Source: Adiantum capillus-veneris (Eukaryota; Streptophyta; Polypodiopsida; Polypodiales; Pteridaceae). Taken from it: a stretch of DNA of 64,000 bases. The notes beneath the pieces are model-generated. The model worked only from the letters and a program-made list of their open reading frames with translations. It was not told the DNA's origin and ran no database searches. A program made the position numbers and the translations under genes. Location: positions 150,935,057-150,999,056 of the forward strand of contig CM043952.1 in the NCBI GenBank assembly GCA_014529385.2, written 5' to 3'. This document shows positions 35,447 through 48,165 of this stretch, piece after piece; positions within the stretch are counted from its first letter, which is position 1; each line of letters begins with the position of its first letter.

Positions 35447-37130
35447 TTAGCTGTACATATCAATGGTGAAGAAGGTACATCCTTCTCTCCTAACAACAAC
35501 ACGTGCGCCATGGGATTTGAACATCAAGTTGTTGTGCTCATAGCTACACTTCAGTGATGGTCCTAAGCTATGCAACCATTCCCTACCAAGGACCACGTCT
35601 GCCCTCTCCATGTTCATAACCTGAAAATCCATGGATGTGGAGTAGCCTGGTACTTTCAACGGAACAACTCGGACTTGAGTATCCCAGATTTCGGCATCAT
35701 GTCCATTCATCATTGCTACCTTGTAGCGGTGGGTACCCAGAGTTTGAGGCAATTTGAGTTTTTTCACCAATCCATAATTGATAAAATTGTGAGTAGCACC
35801 GTCATCTACCAAGATGTGCACCTTGTGCCCTTGCAGAGATCTGTGCATACGTACTAACTCATGTGGTCCAAAGGTATGTTGCCACATGGAAGTTGTGAGA
35901 TAGTATTCATGCACCACCTCGGTGTGTGTTACTTCCATTGTAGAGAATCGTGAGGAAGACTCAAGAGGCATCAATTGCACCGTGTGCACTGCTTTCTCCT
36001 TGCCATGAGCAGTAGATTTCCCCTTGGGATAATCCTTTTTGCCATGACCACTTCCCAAGAATTGGAAACATAATTTCTCTTTCTTAGCTTTATCAAAGTC
36101 CTCAGGAGAGAGAGAACCTCTGGACCCCATGAGTTTTTTAGATGCTTCACAAGTGGCTACTATAAATTTCCTTTTATTGTGCTTGTACTGTGTGCGTGTA
36201 TTACCATGTGTATTAACAGGAACGTGATTATGATGTGATTTCTTTTCATCTCGATCATCGTGAATATGTGCTTTCACTATGGCTTCCTCAAGTGTTTTAG
36301 GGTCTTGAGTCTTGACGTGCTTCTTAAGCTCCGGCGTCAGACCATGAATAAACCCACGTACTTGCTGAAAGGTGTCTAGGCCTTCCAACTTGAGGATAAC
36401 ATCCCGATAGTGCAATATATATTCAAGTAATGATGGGTATTGGCGCATGGAACACGCGTCCCAAGCCGTCCAATTTCGATCTGCCTCATTTGTAGGCAAT
36501 AATTCTTTGTGAAACATAGTTTCAAAAGCTGCCCAACTCTGTGGTATGATATTCTTCTCCTTGAGAGACATCCACCATTTGTAGGCCTTGCCTTCTAGAG
36601 TTAAAACTTGTTTGCAGTGCTCTGTCTGCATCCGGAGTATGTCGTAAGGCATGAATTCCATCCCGCTTGCTGAGAAAGATATTCACTGCATCCTTATTTC
36701 GATCTCTGTCTTCTCCCTTAAAAGTTGGTGGTTTGGTGTTTTTCAACAACTCATCCACCTCTTTTGCAGTGAGAGTGTGCAAAGCATCGGCAGATAGACC
36801 TTGTCCATGATCAGAGGGGCCTTGCCCCTGTGTAGCAACGTGCTTATGCATATGCGTGTCAGCAAGACCCTTGGACTGTTTTTGCATTAATTGTATCACT
36901 AACGTGGATAATTTAGTGACGTTTTCATTTAAAGATGCAAAATTTCCTTCCATGACTGATATGCATGTCTGAAGTGCACGAAATTCTTGAATATCAAGCA
37001 GTTCATAAGCGTCGTCACCCGCCGTAGCGTCGTGGGCACTCTCCGTGAGAGCATCTGGCCCCGAGCCATCACGGGCAGGATCAAATATATTACGCTCGAA
37101 ATCAAAAGTCATATTGATATCTGAATCCAT
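35447..37130 (-). pseudogene. gypsy gag-protease, frameshifted
   Basis: Two frames, 37130-36522 and 36661-35447, overlap and together form gag. The first has an acidic N-terminus and a coiled-coil-like segment. The second has the capsid core (LEGKAYKWWMSLKEK, then FIHGLTPELKKHV). A degenerate zinc knuckle (CFQFLGSGHGKKDY, lacking two of the metal-binding Cys) follows. The protease active site is VDDGATHNFI, where D-S-G or D-D-G is usual. The frame switch near 36600-36660 is a frameshift. It would encode the capsid and the aspartic protease. Confidence 0.85.
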
Positions 37131-37915
37131 GGAAACACCGTGCAGTGGAAGGAGCAGAAGAAAAAATACCTTGAGTTGAGGAAAATTAATCCCGTAGTTG
37201 TAATTGGCACCGCCAAGGTTAATTATCCGTGCTAATTACGTCAATTGTCCAAATTGAAATCGATCCGAAATTCCAACCGTGCAAGTACTTGATTTGGACA
37301 CGTCGTAGCCAAATCGAGTGTGAGTGGTATTGCTTTCAACCGCAATTAATTTGAGAAATACCGTCGCCAATGAATCCCTTTGAGAAGCTTTATCGAATTG
37401 CTGATTTTTTGCAATAGGCACGCAGGGATTTTATGTACTTGCCGTGTACTTTTCTGCCCCCTTCGTCGATCAAAGTCGAATACGTGCTCACGAAGTTCGG
37501 TGACGAAGCTTGTCGCTCGTTGCGGGTGTGTAACCACCCTAAATATCAATTTAAGTCCTAAGGCCCTTGGCCTTAGGCATTTGTATGTGAACACATGGCT
37601 TCAAAAACGCCATAGCCAGCGAGCAGGCAGCGCGAGAGCAGGGGAAGGTTGAGGGGGAGTTGTGTGATGCGAGGCGGGCGTCGACCCTGTGTTGATTGTT
37701 GTCCAGCATCCCGGTGCGCTCCTGTTGAGCCTGCGCGCGCTCGGTTTGGTGCTCCTTCACCCAGCGGCTCCCCTTGCCAAGCCCGCCTGCACACGGGGTT
37801 CAATCTCGTCGTCATCCCTTAGCAAGAGATAGGCTCCACGGCTTCGACCACATCATGCAAGGCCTTGTGTGGCTAAAAATCACCACGCCTTCCTTTTTCC
37901 CAAAAATAGCAACTT

Positions 37916-37929
37916 GGCTCTGATACCAG
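37916..37929 (-). promoter_or_regulatory. primer-binding site, initiator tRNA-Met
   Basis: The minus strand reads CTGGTATCAGAGCC directly next to the 5' LTR. Confidence 0.9.
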
Positions 37930-38060
37930 TGTAAGACTAGGGGAACTAATGCCTTGGAGTCCACCACCCAACCTCCCACTATATAGCAAGCTCCTAGCCC
38001 TTTGCCCTAGTTTGACTCCCTTTCCACACTGCCTAGTCTGGCCTTGCCCTTGTCGTGACA
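37930..38060 (-). repeat. 5' LTR of the gypsy element (131 bp)
   Basis: Same ends as 32210-32361, but without the internal 20-base duplication. Confidence 0.92.
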
Positions 38061-38998
38061 TAAAATTCAAGAGAACCTAAGCATGTTGGCACAGCATACT
38101 TTCAGGCTTAAAACGCAGTATGAAGAAAAGTTTTGTAGCATTTGGTTCCCCAATATTACTCCATTACCTGTTACACAAGCCTTGTGATCTTATCACTTTT
38201 AAAGATTATTTTTATTTGCTTGTTTGTTATTTCTATTTCAATAGGTTGAAAGAAAAGCACTCTCTTTCAGCTTATCAATAAAAACTCTTATGCAATATTA
38301 GTTTATTTTTACTAAAAATCAATTCCTTCTATTTGGAAGGCCTTTGTGATTCTTCACCATGTTTCCAAAGAATCATTTAAAAGCTGACTGTATTTGGCCC
38401 CGTCCCCTCGAAGCATAGCCACCATCCAAAAGCACCGTGATGGATGCACTTCCCACCACGACATAATTGCTCCTTTTACTTATCTCGCATCCTCAAGCAC
38501 TCCTCCTTGGAGCTTTCACTCTTTAGCAATTCCTAATACTATTTGCGATATGTCTAATAGGAAAAATTAATAGTTTTACCATTAGCTTTGCTTATTATGC
38601 TTAGGTTAAGTTGTTCACCTAGAACTATTTCTTACAAGTAGTAAAGTTCAAGAAAGCCTAAGCATGTTGGTACACCATACTTTCAAGCTTCAAAGGCAAT
38701 ATGAAGAAAAATTTTGTAGCATTTGGTTCCTCAATATTGCTCCATCACCCATCACCCATTACAGAGGCCTTGTGATCTTATCACTTTTAAAGATAAATTT
38801 TCTTTGCTAGTTTGTTATTTCTATTTCAATAGCTTGAAAGAAAAGATCCTCTATCAGCTTATCAATAAACTACTAGACTCTTATGAAATAGTAGTTTATT
38901 TTTACCACTAAATCAATTCCTTTTGTTTGGAAGGCCTTTGTGACTCCTTACCATGCTTCCAAAGAATCATTTAAAACCTAGTGTATTTGCGCGCCCCG

Positions 38999-39029
<31 letters not shown>

Positions 39030-41354
39030 CCCCCCCCCCCTTTCTCTCCCTTTTGAAGCATACCCACCATCCAAAAGCACCCTAATGGATGCACTTTCCA
39101 CTCGGGCCTACTTGCACCTTTTACTTATCTCTCATCCTCAATCACTCCTCCTCAGAGCTTTCACTCTTTAGAAAATTCTTAATCCTATGTGTTATAAGTC
39201 TTATAAGAAAAAATTAATGATTTTTCCATTAGCTTTGCTTGTTATGTTGAGGTTGAGTTGTGCACCTAGAACCATTTCTTACAAGATATAAAATTAAAGA
39301 GAACCTAAGCATGTTGGCGCACCATACCTTCAAGCTTCAAAGGCAATATGAAGAAGAGTTTGTAGCATTTGGTTCCACACTATTACTCCATTACCCATTA
39401 TGTAGGCCTTGTGATCTTATCACTTTTAAAAGATTAATTTTCTTTGCTTGTTTGTTATTGCTATTTCAATAGGATAAAAGAAAAGAGCTCTCTATCAACT
39501 TATTAATAAACTACTAGACTCTTATGCAATATTAGTTTATTTTTACCAGTAAATCAATTCCTTTTATTTGGAAGGCCTTTGTGATTCCTCAACATGTTTC
39601 AAAAGAATCATTTAAAAACCTAGTGTATTTGGCCCCGGCCTGGCCCCAGCCCTTTGAAGCATTGCTAGCATCCAAAAGACCTTGATGGATGCACCTGCTA
39701 GTGGGGCCTAATTGCACCTTTTACTTATCTCCCATCCTCAAGCACTCCTCCTCGGAGCTTTCACTCTTTAGCAAATTCTTGATCCTATGTGATATACGTC
39801 TGATAGAAAAAATTGTGATTTTGCCATTAGCTTTGCTTGTTATGTTGAGGTTGAGTTGTTCACCTAGAACTATTTATTACAAGAAGTAAAATTCAAGAAA
39901 ACTTAAGCATGTTGGCACACCATACTTCAAGCTTCAAAGGGAATGTGAACAAAATTTTTGTAGCATTTGGTCCCCCAATATCACTCCGTGAGCCGTTACG
40001 CATGCTTTGTGATCTTATCATTTCAAAGATTAATTTTCATTGCTGGTTTGTTAAATTTCTATTTCAATATGTTGAAAGAAAAGAATTCTTTATCAGTTTA
40101 TCAATAAACTACTCGACTCTTATGCAATATTAGTTTATTTTTACTAGTAAATCAATTCCTTTTATTTGGAAGGCCTTTGAGATATCTCACCATGTTTCCA
40201 AGGAATCATTTAAAAACCTAGTGTATTTGGCCCCTGCCCCTTGAAGCATAGCCACAATCCAAAAGCACCCTAATGGATGCACTTCCCACTTGGGCCTAGG
40301 TGCACCTTATACTTATCTCGCATCCTCAAGCACTCCTCTTTGGAGCTTTCTCTCTTTAGCAGATTCCTAATCCTATATCCTATACATCTCATAGGAATAA
40401 TTAATGATTTTCCCATTAGCTTTTCTTATTATGATGAGGTTGAGTTGTTCACCTAGAACTATTTCTTACAAGAAGTAAAATTCAAGAGAACCTAGACATG
40501 TTGGCACACCGTACTTTCAAGCTTCAAAGGCAATATGTAGCAAATTTTGTAGCATTTGATTCCCAATATTACTCAATTACCCATTACGTAAACCTTGTGA
40601 TCTTATCACTTTTAACGATTAATTTTATTTGCTTGTTTGTTATTTCTATTTCAATAGGTTGAAACAAAAGAGCTCTCTATCAACTTACCAATAAACTACT
40701 AGACTCTTATGCAATATTGATTTATTTTTACCAGTAAATCAATTCCTTTTATTTGGAAGGCCTTTGTGATTGCTCACCGTGTTTCCAAAGAATCATTTAA
40801 AAACCTGAGTATTTGGCCTTGGCTCCTTGAGGCATAGTCACCATCCAAAGCATGTTGATGGATGCACTTCCCACTGGGGCTAATTTGCACCTTTTACTTA
40901 TGTCACAACCTCAAACACTCCTCCTCGGAGCTTTCACTCTTTAGCAGATTCCTAATCCTATGTGCTATACATCTCATAAGAGAAATTAACGATTTTCCCA
41001 TTACTTTTTCTTGCTATGTTGAGGTTGAGTTGTTCACCTAGAACTATTTCTTACAAGAAGTAAAATTCAAGAGCATCTAAGCATGTTGGCACACCGTATT
41101 TTCAAGTTTCAAAGGAAATATGAAGAAAATTTTTGTAGGGATTTGGTTCCCCAATATTACTCCATTACCCTTTACGTAGGCCTTGTCATCTCATCACTTT
41201 TAAAGATGAATTTACTCTGGTTGTTTGTTATCTCTATTTCAATAGGTTGAAAGAAAAGAGCTCTTTATCAGCTTATTTCTAAACTACTAGAATCTTATGC
41301 AATATTAGATTATTTTTACCAGTAAATCGGTTCCTTTTATTTGGAAGGCCTTTG
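38061..41354. repeat. tandem satellite array, about 590-bp monomer
   Basis: The word CATGTTGGCAC recurs at 38081, 38662, 39309, 39907, 40496 and 41081, giving spacings of 581, 647, 598, 589 and 585. Each monomer includes AGCACTCCTCCTCGGAGCTT, ACCTAGAACTATTTCTTACA and TTGGAAGGCCTTTGTGATTC. The 647-base monomer is lengthened by a poly-C block. No coding content. Confidence 0.93.
38996..39041. repeat. poly-C tract inside a satellite monomer
   Basis: About 40 C residues with two G interruptions, expanded from the C-rich GGCCCCGGCCCC site of the monomer. Confidence 0.9.
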
Positions 41355-41381
41355 GGGTGATAGCATGTTTAGGTAATACCA
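41355..41381 (+). repeat. left TIR of the 8.2-kb transposon
   Basis: GGGTGATAGCATGTTTAGGT followed by AATACCA. A perfect 11-base hairpin (AAAGGAGTGTC/GACACTCCTTT) follows at 41384-41408. Confidence 0.9.
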
Positions 41382-41628
41382 AAAAGGAGTGTCTTGGACA
41401 CTCCTTTGGGAGGAGATGAAATGGGTGGTGGGTTATTCATTTTCATTTCATATAAAGAAAAGATAAAATCTTTTTGGTTGAGAGGTTGGAATTTTGGCTG
41501 GAAATTCCATTTCACTTTAATACTAAAGCTTAAAGTAGCAAATTGTCTACGCATTTAAATTCCCTCTCGCCGCCACTCCTCTGGGCTCTCTGCAACGCTG
41601 CCTCAATGGGTCCCTCCACCTCTTGTGC

Positions 41629-41633
<5 letters not shown>

Positions 41634-41715
<82 letters not shown>

Positions 41716-41754
41716 CCTCTGTGTCGAGCTCGTGCAGCGTCTACGCCCTCAATG

Positions 41755-41835
<81 letters not shown>

Positions 41836-41882
41836 CAAAGCCTCTGTTGTCGAGCTCGTGCAGCGTCTACGCCCTCAATGCT

Positions 41883-41939
<57 letters not shown>

Positions 41940-41984
41940 CATAGCCTCTGTTGTCGAGCTCGTGCAGCGTCTACGCCCTCAATG

Positions 41985-42059
<75 letters not shown>
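41634..42059. repeat. compound (CT)n minisatellite with a repeated 55-bp spacer
   Basis: Four (CT)n blocks are separated by three copies of a spacer holding GTCGAGCTCGTGCAGCGTCT and ACGCCCTCAATGCTCCCTC. The array ends in an (AT)n run (42019-42059). It sits just upstream of the transposase gene. Confidence 0.92.
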
Positions 42060-42061
<2 letters not shown>

Positions 42062-42113
42062 TACTATGGCACTGTTTTGACTGTCTTCATTGTCGTGTCA
42101 ATAGCATCCTTGC

Positions 42114-45100
42114 ATGTTCCACATGGAATCACAATATAATACTCATAATGGCAGTACAAACCCCCTTTACCTTCCTCCATTATGTGCTACACAGCATATC
42201 CCAAGGGATCTTCTGTTGAGTCTACAAAACTACTGGGCTGCAAAGAAGAGGGAACAAAGAAACATGCAAAAAAGGATGGCACGAGTGCGAGAGGATGGTG
42301 ACATTGATGAGCAGGAGGCAAAGAAAATCTGTAGGGCAGTTGCTAAGTGTTGGCGTAATCAAACAATCCGGCTTTTTGAGGGCCTTTAATGGAGCATTCT
42401 ACTGAAACTTCTCAGTCATCCAATGTTCTCAGTGTTGCAACCCACATCGGAGACAGTTGGGAGGCCGATTTTCTCTAACAATTGTCATACATTGTAAGGT
42501 AAAGACTCCTCGTTCAAACAATGAGTTATTTTTGAAACGGGCTATTGTCATGGCATGCCTCAATGGGGCTGACAATGTAATGAGCAACAATGATGTTGCA
42601 AAGGCATTAGAACTTCATCGAAGAAATGTCGCAGGAGCCAGTTTCCAGCTGCAAATTGATATGGAGGAGGGGTCACTTCCTTTAGACACGTGCCAACATC
42701 AACAACATAGGACCAGTACCTTAACAATCAAAATTAGAGAAATTGTGTTTCAATTCTCGTCATTGGAAACCCGCATCCCCCCAAACAAGAAAGATGTTCA
42801 AAAGAGAATCGACAGGAGGGCACATGTGGTGCATCCGGTGCATCTTCTTGATTTACCTCAGGTATATCAGCCAGAACATCTTCAAAGTGTGTCACAATGC
42901 TTTACTTAGTAATTTTGGGTGCTTGCAAAAGCTTTGAAATGATTTATAAGTGTCTCAAAGTGCATCACTTAGAGCCGACAAATGCTTGAAAGCACCAAAA
43001 AGTACATCTCTGTGTGCATGAAAGCGCCAAAAAGTGCTTCAAAGTATTTCAGAGCGCTTCCAAAGTGCAATAAAGTGCTTCATGGTGCTTGAAAGTTCCA
43101 CAAAGTACATTAGAGTGCTTCAGAGTGCTTTCTAAACTCTAAAGTTCTTTGGAGTGTTATAGAGTGCCATAAGTGCCTCAGAATGCTCTTAAATAGCACT
43201 GAAGTGCTTTCAAAGAGCCCTTAAAGTGTACTTCAAAGTGCTTTCAAGTGCCCAAAAGTGCTTTAAATTGTTGCAGAGTGCTTCAAGTACTTTAGAGTGC
43301 TTCAGAGTGCTTGAAAGCGTCAAAAAGTGCTTTACAGTGCTTCAACATGCTTCAAAGTGCCACACAGTACTATTTAGAGCACCAAAGTGTCCCAAAGTGC
43401 TTCATAGTGCTTTAAAAGTTCTTCATAGTGCTTGAAATTTCCATAAAGTGCTTCATAGTGCTTAAAAGTGCCACAGAGTGCCTCAGAGTGCTTTGAAGTG
43501 TCACAAGGTGCTTGAAAGTGCTTTAAAAGTGCCACCAAGTAGTTAAGAGTGCTTCCAAAGTGCACCAGAGTAGTTCAAAGTGGACCAAATAGTTAAGAGT
43601 TCTTCCAAAGTGCACCAAGTAGTTAAGAGTGCTTCCAAAGTGCACCAAAGTAGTTCAAAGTGCACCAAAGTGCTGGTAAAGTGCTATCAAAGTGCTATCA
43701 AGTGCCACAAAGTGCCTCAGAGTGCTCTTAAAGTGCACTGAAGTGCTTCAGAGTGCTTTCAAGTGCCCCAAAGTGCTTTACAATGTACAGAGTGCTTCAA
43801 AGGGCACCAAAGTGCATGACAGGTTGCTTGAAAGTGCCACAAAGTGCTTCATAATACTTTCAAGTGTCCCAAAGTGCCTCAGAGTTCTCTTAAAGTGCAT
43901 TGAAGTACTTCAGAGTGCTTTCAAGTGTCCCAAAGTGCTTCACAGTGCTGCAGAGTGCTTCAAAGGGCACCAAAGTGCTTAAAAGTGCTCCAAATTATCC
44001 AAGTGCACTGAAGTGCTTTACTAGTGGACACCAACTCCCACTCTTCACCAACTCCCACTGCTCAACCAATCCCACCTCACTTTGGTTAAAAAGGTGGAGA
44101 AATGACATACCTACTTTTGTGAAATACACCCCAAGGTGGTAGTATGTAAGTGTTGCAACTAGATTTTAGTACTTTATACTATTTTTGAATGTCTTTTATG
44201 TGGTAGAGGATTTGTACATGTGGTTCCAGGAGGTTCATCCTAGCATTAGGATGTCCCTTAGATGCTTTGAGGGTCTGAAGCCATACTTCGTATGCAAGTT
44301 GAAGGACCACAACACCTGTTGTTGTGAATACCATGTTCAACTTGTTTACTTGAAGGAATGCTTAGATTAGATGTGTCATGGAAGATACGGGCTACATGGA
44401 ACGTCATACTTTTGCAGGTGTCTTGTGTGCAGTCCGAGTGGTGGAATAGCGCAATGCACAACATCAAAAACCACTTTTTCATCCTTGAAAAAACTATGGG
44501 AGTCTGTATTGTGCCCAAAGCCAACTGATAGTGCTTTTCACCGCAACAAATTTCTTTTGGGAACATGCACTAAAAGCGGGATTGAAAGGCTCTTGTTGTG
44601 TCCCGTTGAAGAGAGTGATGGTATCTCTAGAATGACTATCAAACTTTTTGACAAGGTTCTTACACAAGAAAAGGATGAAGAAGGTCTAGATAAATGTCAA
44701 AAAGACCTCGTGGCTCAACAGCTCAATCCAATGTGTTTCATATCTGTGCTCCGAGGGAAACTAGGGAAGTTCATCAAACACAACTACTTGTACAGGTGGC
44801 AAGCTCAACAGTTGAAGGAGTGTTTAGCCAATTTTCCTGATGATGTAGTGGTGTCTATAGTGGATTTTGCAGAGAATTACTCCTTCAAGGTGCAGAACGA
44901 GATCCAGTCAATACATTGGTATTCATCTTAGGTCACAATCTTTGTTCACATTTCATACTTACGTGATGCGCTTGGTGCTTTACAAAATACGACTCACTTC
45001 TACATCTCTGACGACAAGACACATGACATTTTGTTTGTGTAGCACTGTTTTCTTTTTCACAATGAATGACTGAAAAGAAACGGCTATAGTGTTAAGCGAC

Positions 45101-46084
45101 ATTGGGTGTGATCGGATGGTGCTGCATCCCAATTCAAAGCAAGGCGGCCATTCTATTTTGTTGCACAATTCATCAATATGACAGGTGTCAAAATGACGCA
45201 CAATTTCTTTGCTTCAGGCCATGGAAAGGGTGAGCACAATGGGGGCTGGTGTATTAGTCAAAAGAGCCCTCACACAGGCATTTGAAATATGACAGGTGGG
45301 AGTTGCATAATGCTTCAAGTGTTGTTGCATTCCTCAATGCAACTCTCAAAAATCAATGCCCACAGACAGACAAGAAATTTGATCGTGCTTTTTGGGAGGT
45401 CAAGCTCAGTGATGTCGATAGAGTAATAGAGTGGGATTGCAAGCGCATGACAGGGTCTCAATCCTAGCATTGTGTCAATGGCTACAGTCAGACGGATATG
45501 CACGGACTAAGAAACATACTGCTCTCTTGCTTTTGTGGTGCGTGCATCAAAGGTCAATGGAGGAGATGTGCCAACAAAAATCATGTGCAGGGGTTGTACT
45601 CACACTTACGGATGAAGGCGATGGAGAATCATTGAGCGAGGATGAGGATTAATACGCCCCCATGTATGCTGGCCACCACGATGACCTGAGTGATGCCTTG
45701 ATGGTTGGTCATAACTTTGCAGTGACTGCAGAGGAGGAGGCAGGTGCAGACTTCTACGTCCTAAAATGCACCAACACAAAGCTCCTGGCAAAAATAGAGG
45801 AAAGGGATCAATGGCACAACATCATTAAGAAAGGTTCATATGTGGTTGAGGGCCTATTCTATGACAAGGTAAATGGCGGAGATGATACTTATGTCCTTTT
45901 GGACAACAAGCCCACTACTCTAATCTACTCCCATTTGGTGCGATGCATCGGTTTTCCATGTCCCCGAGGGAAGGTGAGCATAATGTATATGATATTTCAA
46001 ATGACATATTCGAGCAAATCTATAATAGCATGCCCCCAGAGGAGAACTTGTAAGATTTATCTCTATAAATTTGACTCTGGCTAG
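42114..46084 (+). pseudogene. broken DDE-like transposase of the 8.2-kb transposon
   Basis: Coding blocks at 42114-42389, 42500-42865, 44200-44370, 44371-44931, 44932-45280 (with stops), 45282-45650 and 45662-45970. Distinctive pieces: RSNNELFLKRAIVMACLNGA, DLYMWFQEVHPSIRMSLRCF, the acidic VDFAENYSFKVQNEIQS, then WSDGAASQFKARRPFYF and NFFASGHGKGEHNG. D in VDFAENY and D in WSDGAAS are candidate catalytic residues, with Glu after HGKG as a possible third. Several in-frame stops and frame changes make it a pseudogene. A block of degenerate repeats (42940-44030) separates the first blocks from the rest and may be an intron. Similar transposase-like proteins occur in other eukaryotes, but I cannot name the superfamily. 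Confidence 0.75.
42940..44030. repeat. degenerate GTGCTT tandem repeat block 1
   Basis: The words AAAGTGCTT, AGAGTGCTT and AAGTGC recur about every 10 to 20 bases on the plus strand with little higher-order regularity, over about 1.1 kb inside the transposase gene. Confidence 0.88.
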
Positions 46085-46110
46085 CACTTTTAAAAGTAGC
46101 TAGCACTTTT

Positions 46111-46237
46111 TTTTTTTCTAAAGGAGGCAGAGAACTATATTGAAGAGAGTCAGGAAGGACTACATCAAAGCTGGGGGAGGGGGGGGGGGGGGGGACCTAC
46201 TGTCCTCTAAAATTACAGCTAACCACCCCTGCTGAAA
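46111..46237 (-). mobile_element. short retroposed fragment with poly-A end and 13-bp target duplication
   Basis: Flanked by AGCTAGCACTTTT at 46098-46110 and 46238-46250. Read on the minus strand it ends in a poly-A run (the plus-strand T-run near 46111-46120). It contains a run of about 17 G (plus strand, 46176-46193). Size and structure fit a 5'-truncated LINE or SINE copy. Confidence 0.62.
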
Positions 46238-46250
46238 AGCTAGCACTTTT

Positions 46251-46600
46251 CACATTAGAGTGATAAAAGACGTCTTTTAAAACACTTGAAAGCAGTTCTA
46301 AGCACTTGGCCAATTGACCAGCACTTTACCAGCCCCCCTGAACCACTTTACTAGCCTCCAAAAACACGTAAAAGCACTTATGACCACTTTATCAGCCCCG
46401 TATACCACTTGACCAACTCATTGGACCACTTAGGACCACCTGACGAGCACTTTATACTACTTGACAAGAACTATGAACCACTTGACCACACCCAAAACCA
46501 CTTGGCCAACACTTTATACCACTTGACAAGCACTCTGAATCACCTGACAAGCACTTTGAACTACTTGACCAATTTTCTGTGGACGATGTGGAAGCTTCTT
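46251..46600. repeat. degenerate AGCACTT tandem repeat block 2
   Basis: Words such as AGCACTTT and ACCACTTGACC recur every 10-20 bases, the reverse-complement sense of block 1. Confidence 0.8.
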
Positions 46601-47099
46601 TCTCAGCCACTGGCTCAGCTAAACCAACGCACACAATTAGTCTCCACAACAGATTAGTATAAGTTCTATTGTATAAAATGACCAACCTACCTTCAAGCTC
46701 CTCATAAGAATTCCTAAGTGCCTAGCATCTTGCTATATGGGGTATCTCCCATTTACAGTCTGGTACAACACACTTGGGATCAGTCGCGCTGACCACTGAA
46801 AAGCAGAACGAATTTTATATGTGGGCACACGGCAGCTGAAAGACACTGGCCACATATTTTCCCGATAGTTATTGACCACAGGCCACACAATTTCCAGACA
46901 ATAAAACAGTATCCACACTAAATTTAGACTTCGAAGGTGGAGTGGGCACTAGAAGGGCCCTGCCCTCTCTTTTCATGAAGGAGGCCTGCCTTCTGAACTC
47001 ACCAAGCTCCTATCCATTTCCTGAACTATTTTTTATACAAAATTAAAAACAAAGGAAGATTATTGCACAACCAACCATAATGGGGGCCATGCAGGCCCT

Positions 47100-48165
47100 A
47101 GTAGCAGGCACTTGCAAGCACCTTGGAGCACTTGCTTGAACATTCAAGTACTTGTAGACACTCGTTGCAAGTGCCTGCAAGTGCTCTATCTATCCACTTG
47201 CAGCACTTTGAAAGGCACTTGCTAGCACTCGGAAGCTCTTTTTAGCTTTGAAGCACTTTCATCCACCTGCAAATGCTTGCAGGGTCTTAAAAGCGGTTAA
47301 AAGTGCTTTAAAGTGCCTCAAAATGCTTTGAAGTGATTGCAGAATAAACTTTTAAGCACTTTGAAAGTATTTTGAAGCAATTTTAAGCACTTTCAAGCAC
47401 TTGCAAGACTTTGCAAGTGGTTCAAAGTGCTTTAATGTGCCTGCAACAGGTGGTCCAAAGTGCTTGCAAGTGCATAAAATTTAGGCACTTTTTAGCACTT
47501 GCTGGCATTTGTAGGTGTTTAAAAGTGCTTGGAAGTGCTTGCAGGTGTTCAATTTGTCTACTTGCAGCACTTTGAAAGGCACTTGCTAGCACTAAGAAGC
47601 TCTTTTTATTAGCACTTTGAAGCGTGACTTTCAATTACCTGCAAACTCCTGCAAGTGTTTGCAGGGTCTTAAAATTGCTTCAAAGTGCTTTAAAGTGGTT
47701 AAAAGTGCTCTGAAGTGATACCAGAAAGAACTTTTAATCACTTTGAAAGCATTTTGAAGCAATTTTAATTATTTTGAATCTTCTTCAAGCACTTGCAAGA
47801 GTTTGTGAGTGGTTGAAAGTGCTTCAAAGTGCTTTAATGTGCCAAATGGTGGTTCAAAGTGCTTGCAAGTGCATAAAAGTTAGGCACTTTTTAGCACTTG
47901 CATGCATTTTTAGGTGTTTAAAAGTTCTTGGAAGTGCTTGCAGGTGGTTAAGGTGTTTGCAAGTGCTAAATAGTCAAGCATTTTTTAGCACTTGCAAGCA
48001 CTTTTAACCAATTTATGCACTTGCAAGCACTTGGAGGCATTTCCAGATGTTTGAATGTACTTAAAAGAGCCTGTAGGTGGCTGAAAGTGCTTGCAATGCT
48101 TAAAAGGTGAGCACTCTCAACCACTTTTAGCACTTTCTATCACTTTATACACTTTAAAGGCAGAG
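47100..48165. repeat. degenerate GTGCTT/AGCACTT repeat block 3
   Basis: Both orientations of the word (AAGTGCTT and AAGCACTT) are mixed over about 1.1 kb. Confidence 0.85.

Larger units (their letters stand above)
32210..38060 (-). mobile_element. Ty3/gypsy retrotransposon inserted in the satellite array
   Basis: 5.85 kb bounded by short LTRs (32210-32361 and 37930-38060) with a perfect 5-bp target duplication TAAAA at 32205-32209 and 38061-38065. Element orientation is minus. The iMet primer site (CTGGTATCAGAGCC) abuts the right LTR, and a purine tract (AAGGGGGGAGTAA) abuts the left LTR. Gag, protease, RT, RNase H and integrase are all recognisable in the usual gypsy order but broken by frameshifts and stops. 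Removing the element restores a continuous satellite monomer. Confidence 0.93.

Noticed and set aside
41543-42080. Long open frames rich in Ser-Leu or Arg-Glu repeats
   Set aside because: They are translations of (CT)n/(GA)n microsatellites; both strands are open for the same trivial reason.
42940-44030. GTGCTT repeats as a protein-coding repeat (open frames such as 43692-43982)
   Set aside because: Open only because the word lacks stops in one frame; frames start and end arbitrarily and no codon bias is evident.
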